The notes below the pieces were generated by a model. That model had not been told where the DNA came from. It saw only the letters and a list, made by a program, of their open reading frames with translations, and did no database searches. From Erythrobacteraceae bacterium WH01K (GTDB lineage: Bacteria; Pseudomonadota; Alphaproteobacteria; Sphingomonadales; Sphingomonadaceae), in the NCBI GenBank assembly GCA_027941995.1, contig CP115966.1, forward strand, positions 1,674,001 to 1,738,000: a stretch of DNA of 64,000 nt, in the 5' to 3' direction. Shown in pieces: positions 63,883 to 64,000 of the stretch. Both the position numbers and the translations under genes were made by a program. Each line of letters starts with the position of its first letter. Position 1 is the first letter of the stretch.

Positions 63883-64000
63883 ATGCGCTACCTTCTCCTT
63901 CCCCTGGCTGCCTGTGCGTTGACGCTGCCGAGCGTCGCGCTCGCACAGCTTCCCCCGCCGGTGCGGGCCATGATCGATGCCGCCATCGAAAGCGGTGACA
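63883..64000 (+). CDS. Start of an exported protein, cut by the window end
   Basis: The first 39 codons of a gene running past the window. A signal peptide (MRYLLLPLAACALTLPSVAL, likely cut after ALAQ) is followed by LPPPVRAMIDAAIESGD. I recall similar N-termini in sphingomonad DUF481 outer membrane proteins, but the visible part is too short to be sure. Confidence 0.6.
   Translation, partial: MRYLLLPLAACALTLPSVALAQLPPPVRAMIDAAIESGD

Overview
The window looks like a stretch of core chromosome from a GC-rich alphaproteobacterium, most likely order Sphingomonadales and close to Erythrobacter or Qipengyuania. The clues are an alphaproteobacterial type LexA box (GAAC-N7-GAAC), a perfect EcfG-type general stress promoter (GGAACC-N16-CGTT), the ImuA-ImuB-DnaE2 mutasome, a Coq4-type ubiquinone protein, an ScfR-type regulator beside isocitrate lyase, and a PrsK-PrsR PEP-CTERM regulatory module. 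I see no insertion sequence, prophage, CRISPR array, rRNA or origin. No stretch longer than 300 bases lacks a gene. Genus-level placement is inference.

Layout. 1-4.5 kb: small secreted protein, efp, an inositol monophosphatase, tRNA-Leu(CAA), a frameshifted membrane gene and an SLC13-type permease. 4.7-10.4 kb: an exported M20 amidohydrolase, isocitrate lyase followed by a 57-residue ORF, and a divergent ScfR-like regulator. 10.5-17.2 kb: one four-gene operon with a sugar transferase, PrsK kinase, PrsR sigma54 activator and a TPR lipoprotein. 17.2-21.3 kb: DUF475-panB, an NSS transporter and a stress-controlled FMN protein. 21.4-32.8 kb: a DNA damage region with imuA-imuB behind one LexA box. 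After two opposite-strand genes, a second LexA box precedes radical SAM - DUF4130/UdgX - dnaE2 - extensin-like protein. 32.8-39 kb: phosphate operon phoR-pstC-pstA-pstB-phoU-phoB. 39-44.7 kb: tRNA-Glu(TTC), recJ and oxidoreductases. 44.9-52.1 kb: branched-chain amino acid genes leuA, ilvC, ilvN, ilvB, with yceI and miaA. 52.1-64 kb: serB, coq4, nitroreductase, purL, xseB-ispA-coaD, a periplasmic cyclophilin, queA and an ABC exporter. The window ends inside a secreted protein gene.

The most interesting region is 21.4-32.8 kb. Two promoters carry perfect LexA boxes with the -10 element at the same offset. The second controls what reads as one transcript: a CX3CX2C radical SAM protein with an HhH motif, a DUF4130-UdgX fusion keeping the KRRIH covalent-capture motif, the error-prone polymerase DnaE2, and a zinc-fold cell wall protein whose TTG start overlaps the dnaE2 stop. 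This suggests that uracil capture and an uncharacterised radical SAM activity are produced together with mutagenic translesion synthesis.

Other points worth checking are a possible Leu-rich leader peptide before leuA, a 12-bp stem covering the yceI Shine-Dalgarno, serB and miaA starts that overlap divergently, and a membrane protein with no standard start codon at its natural N-terminus.
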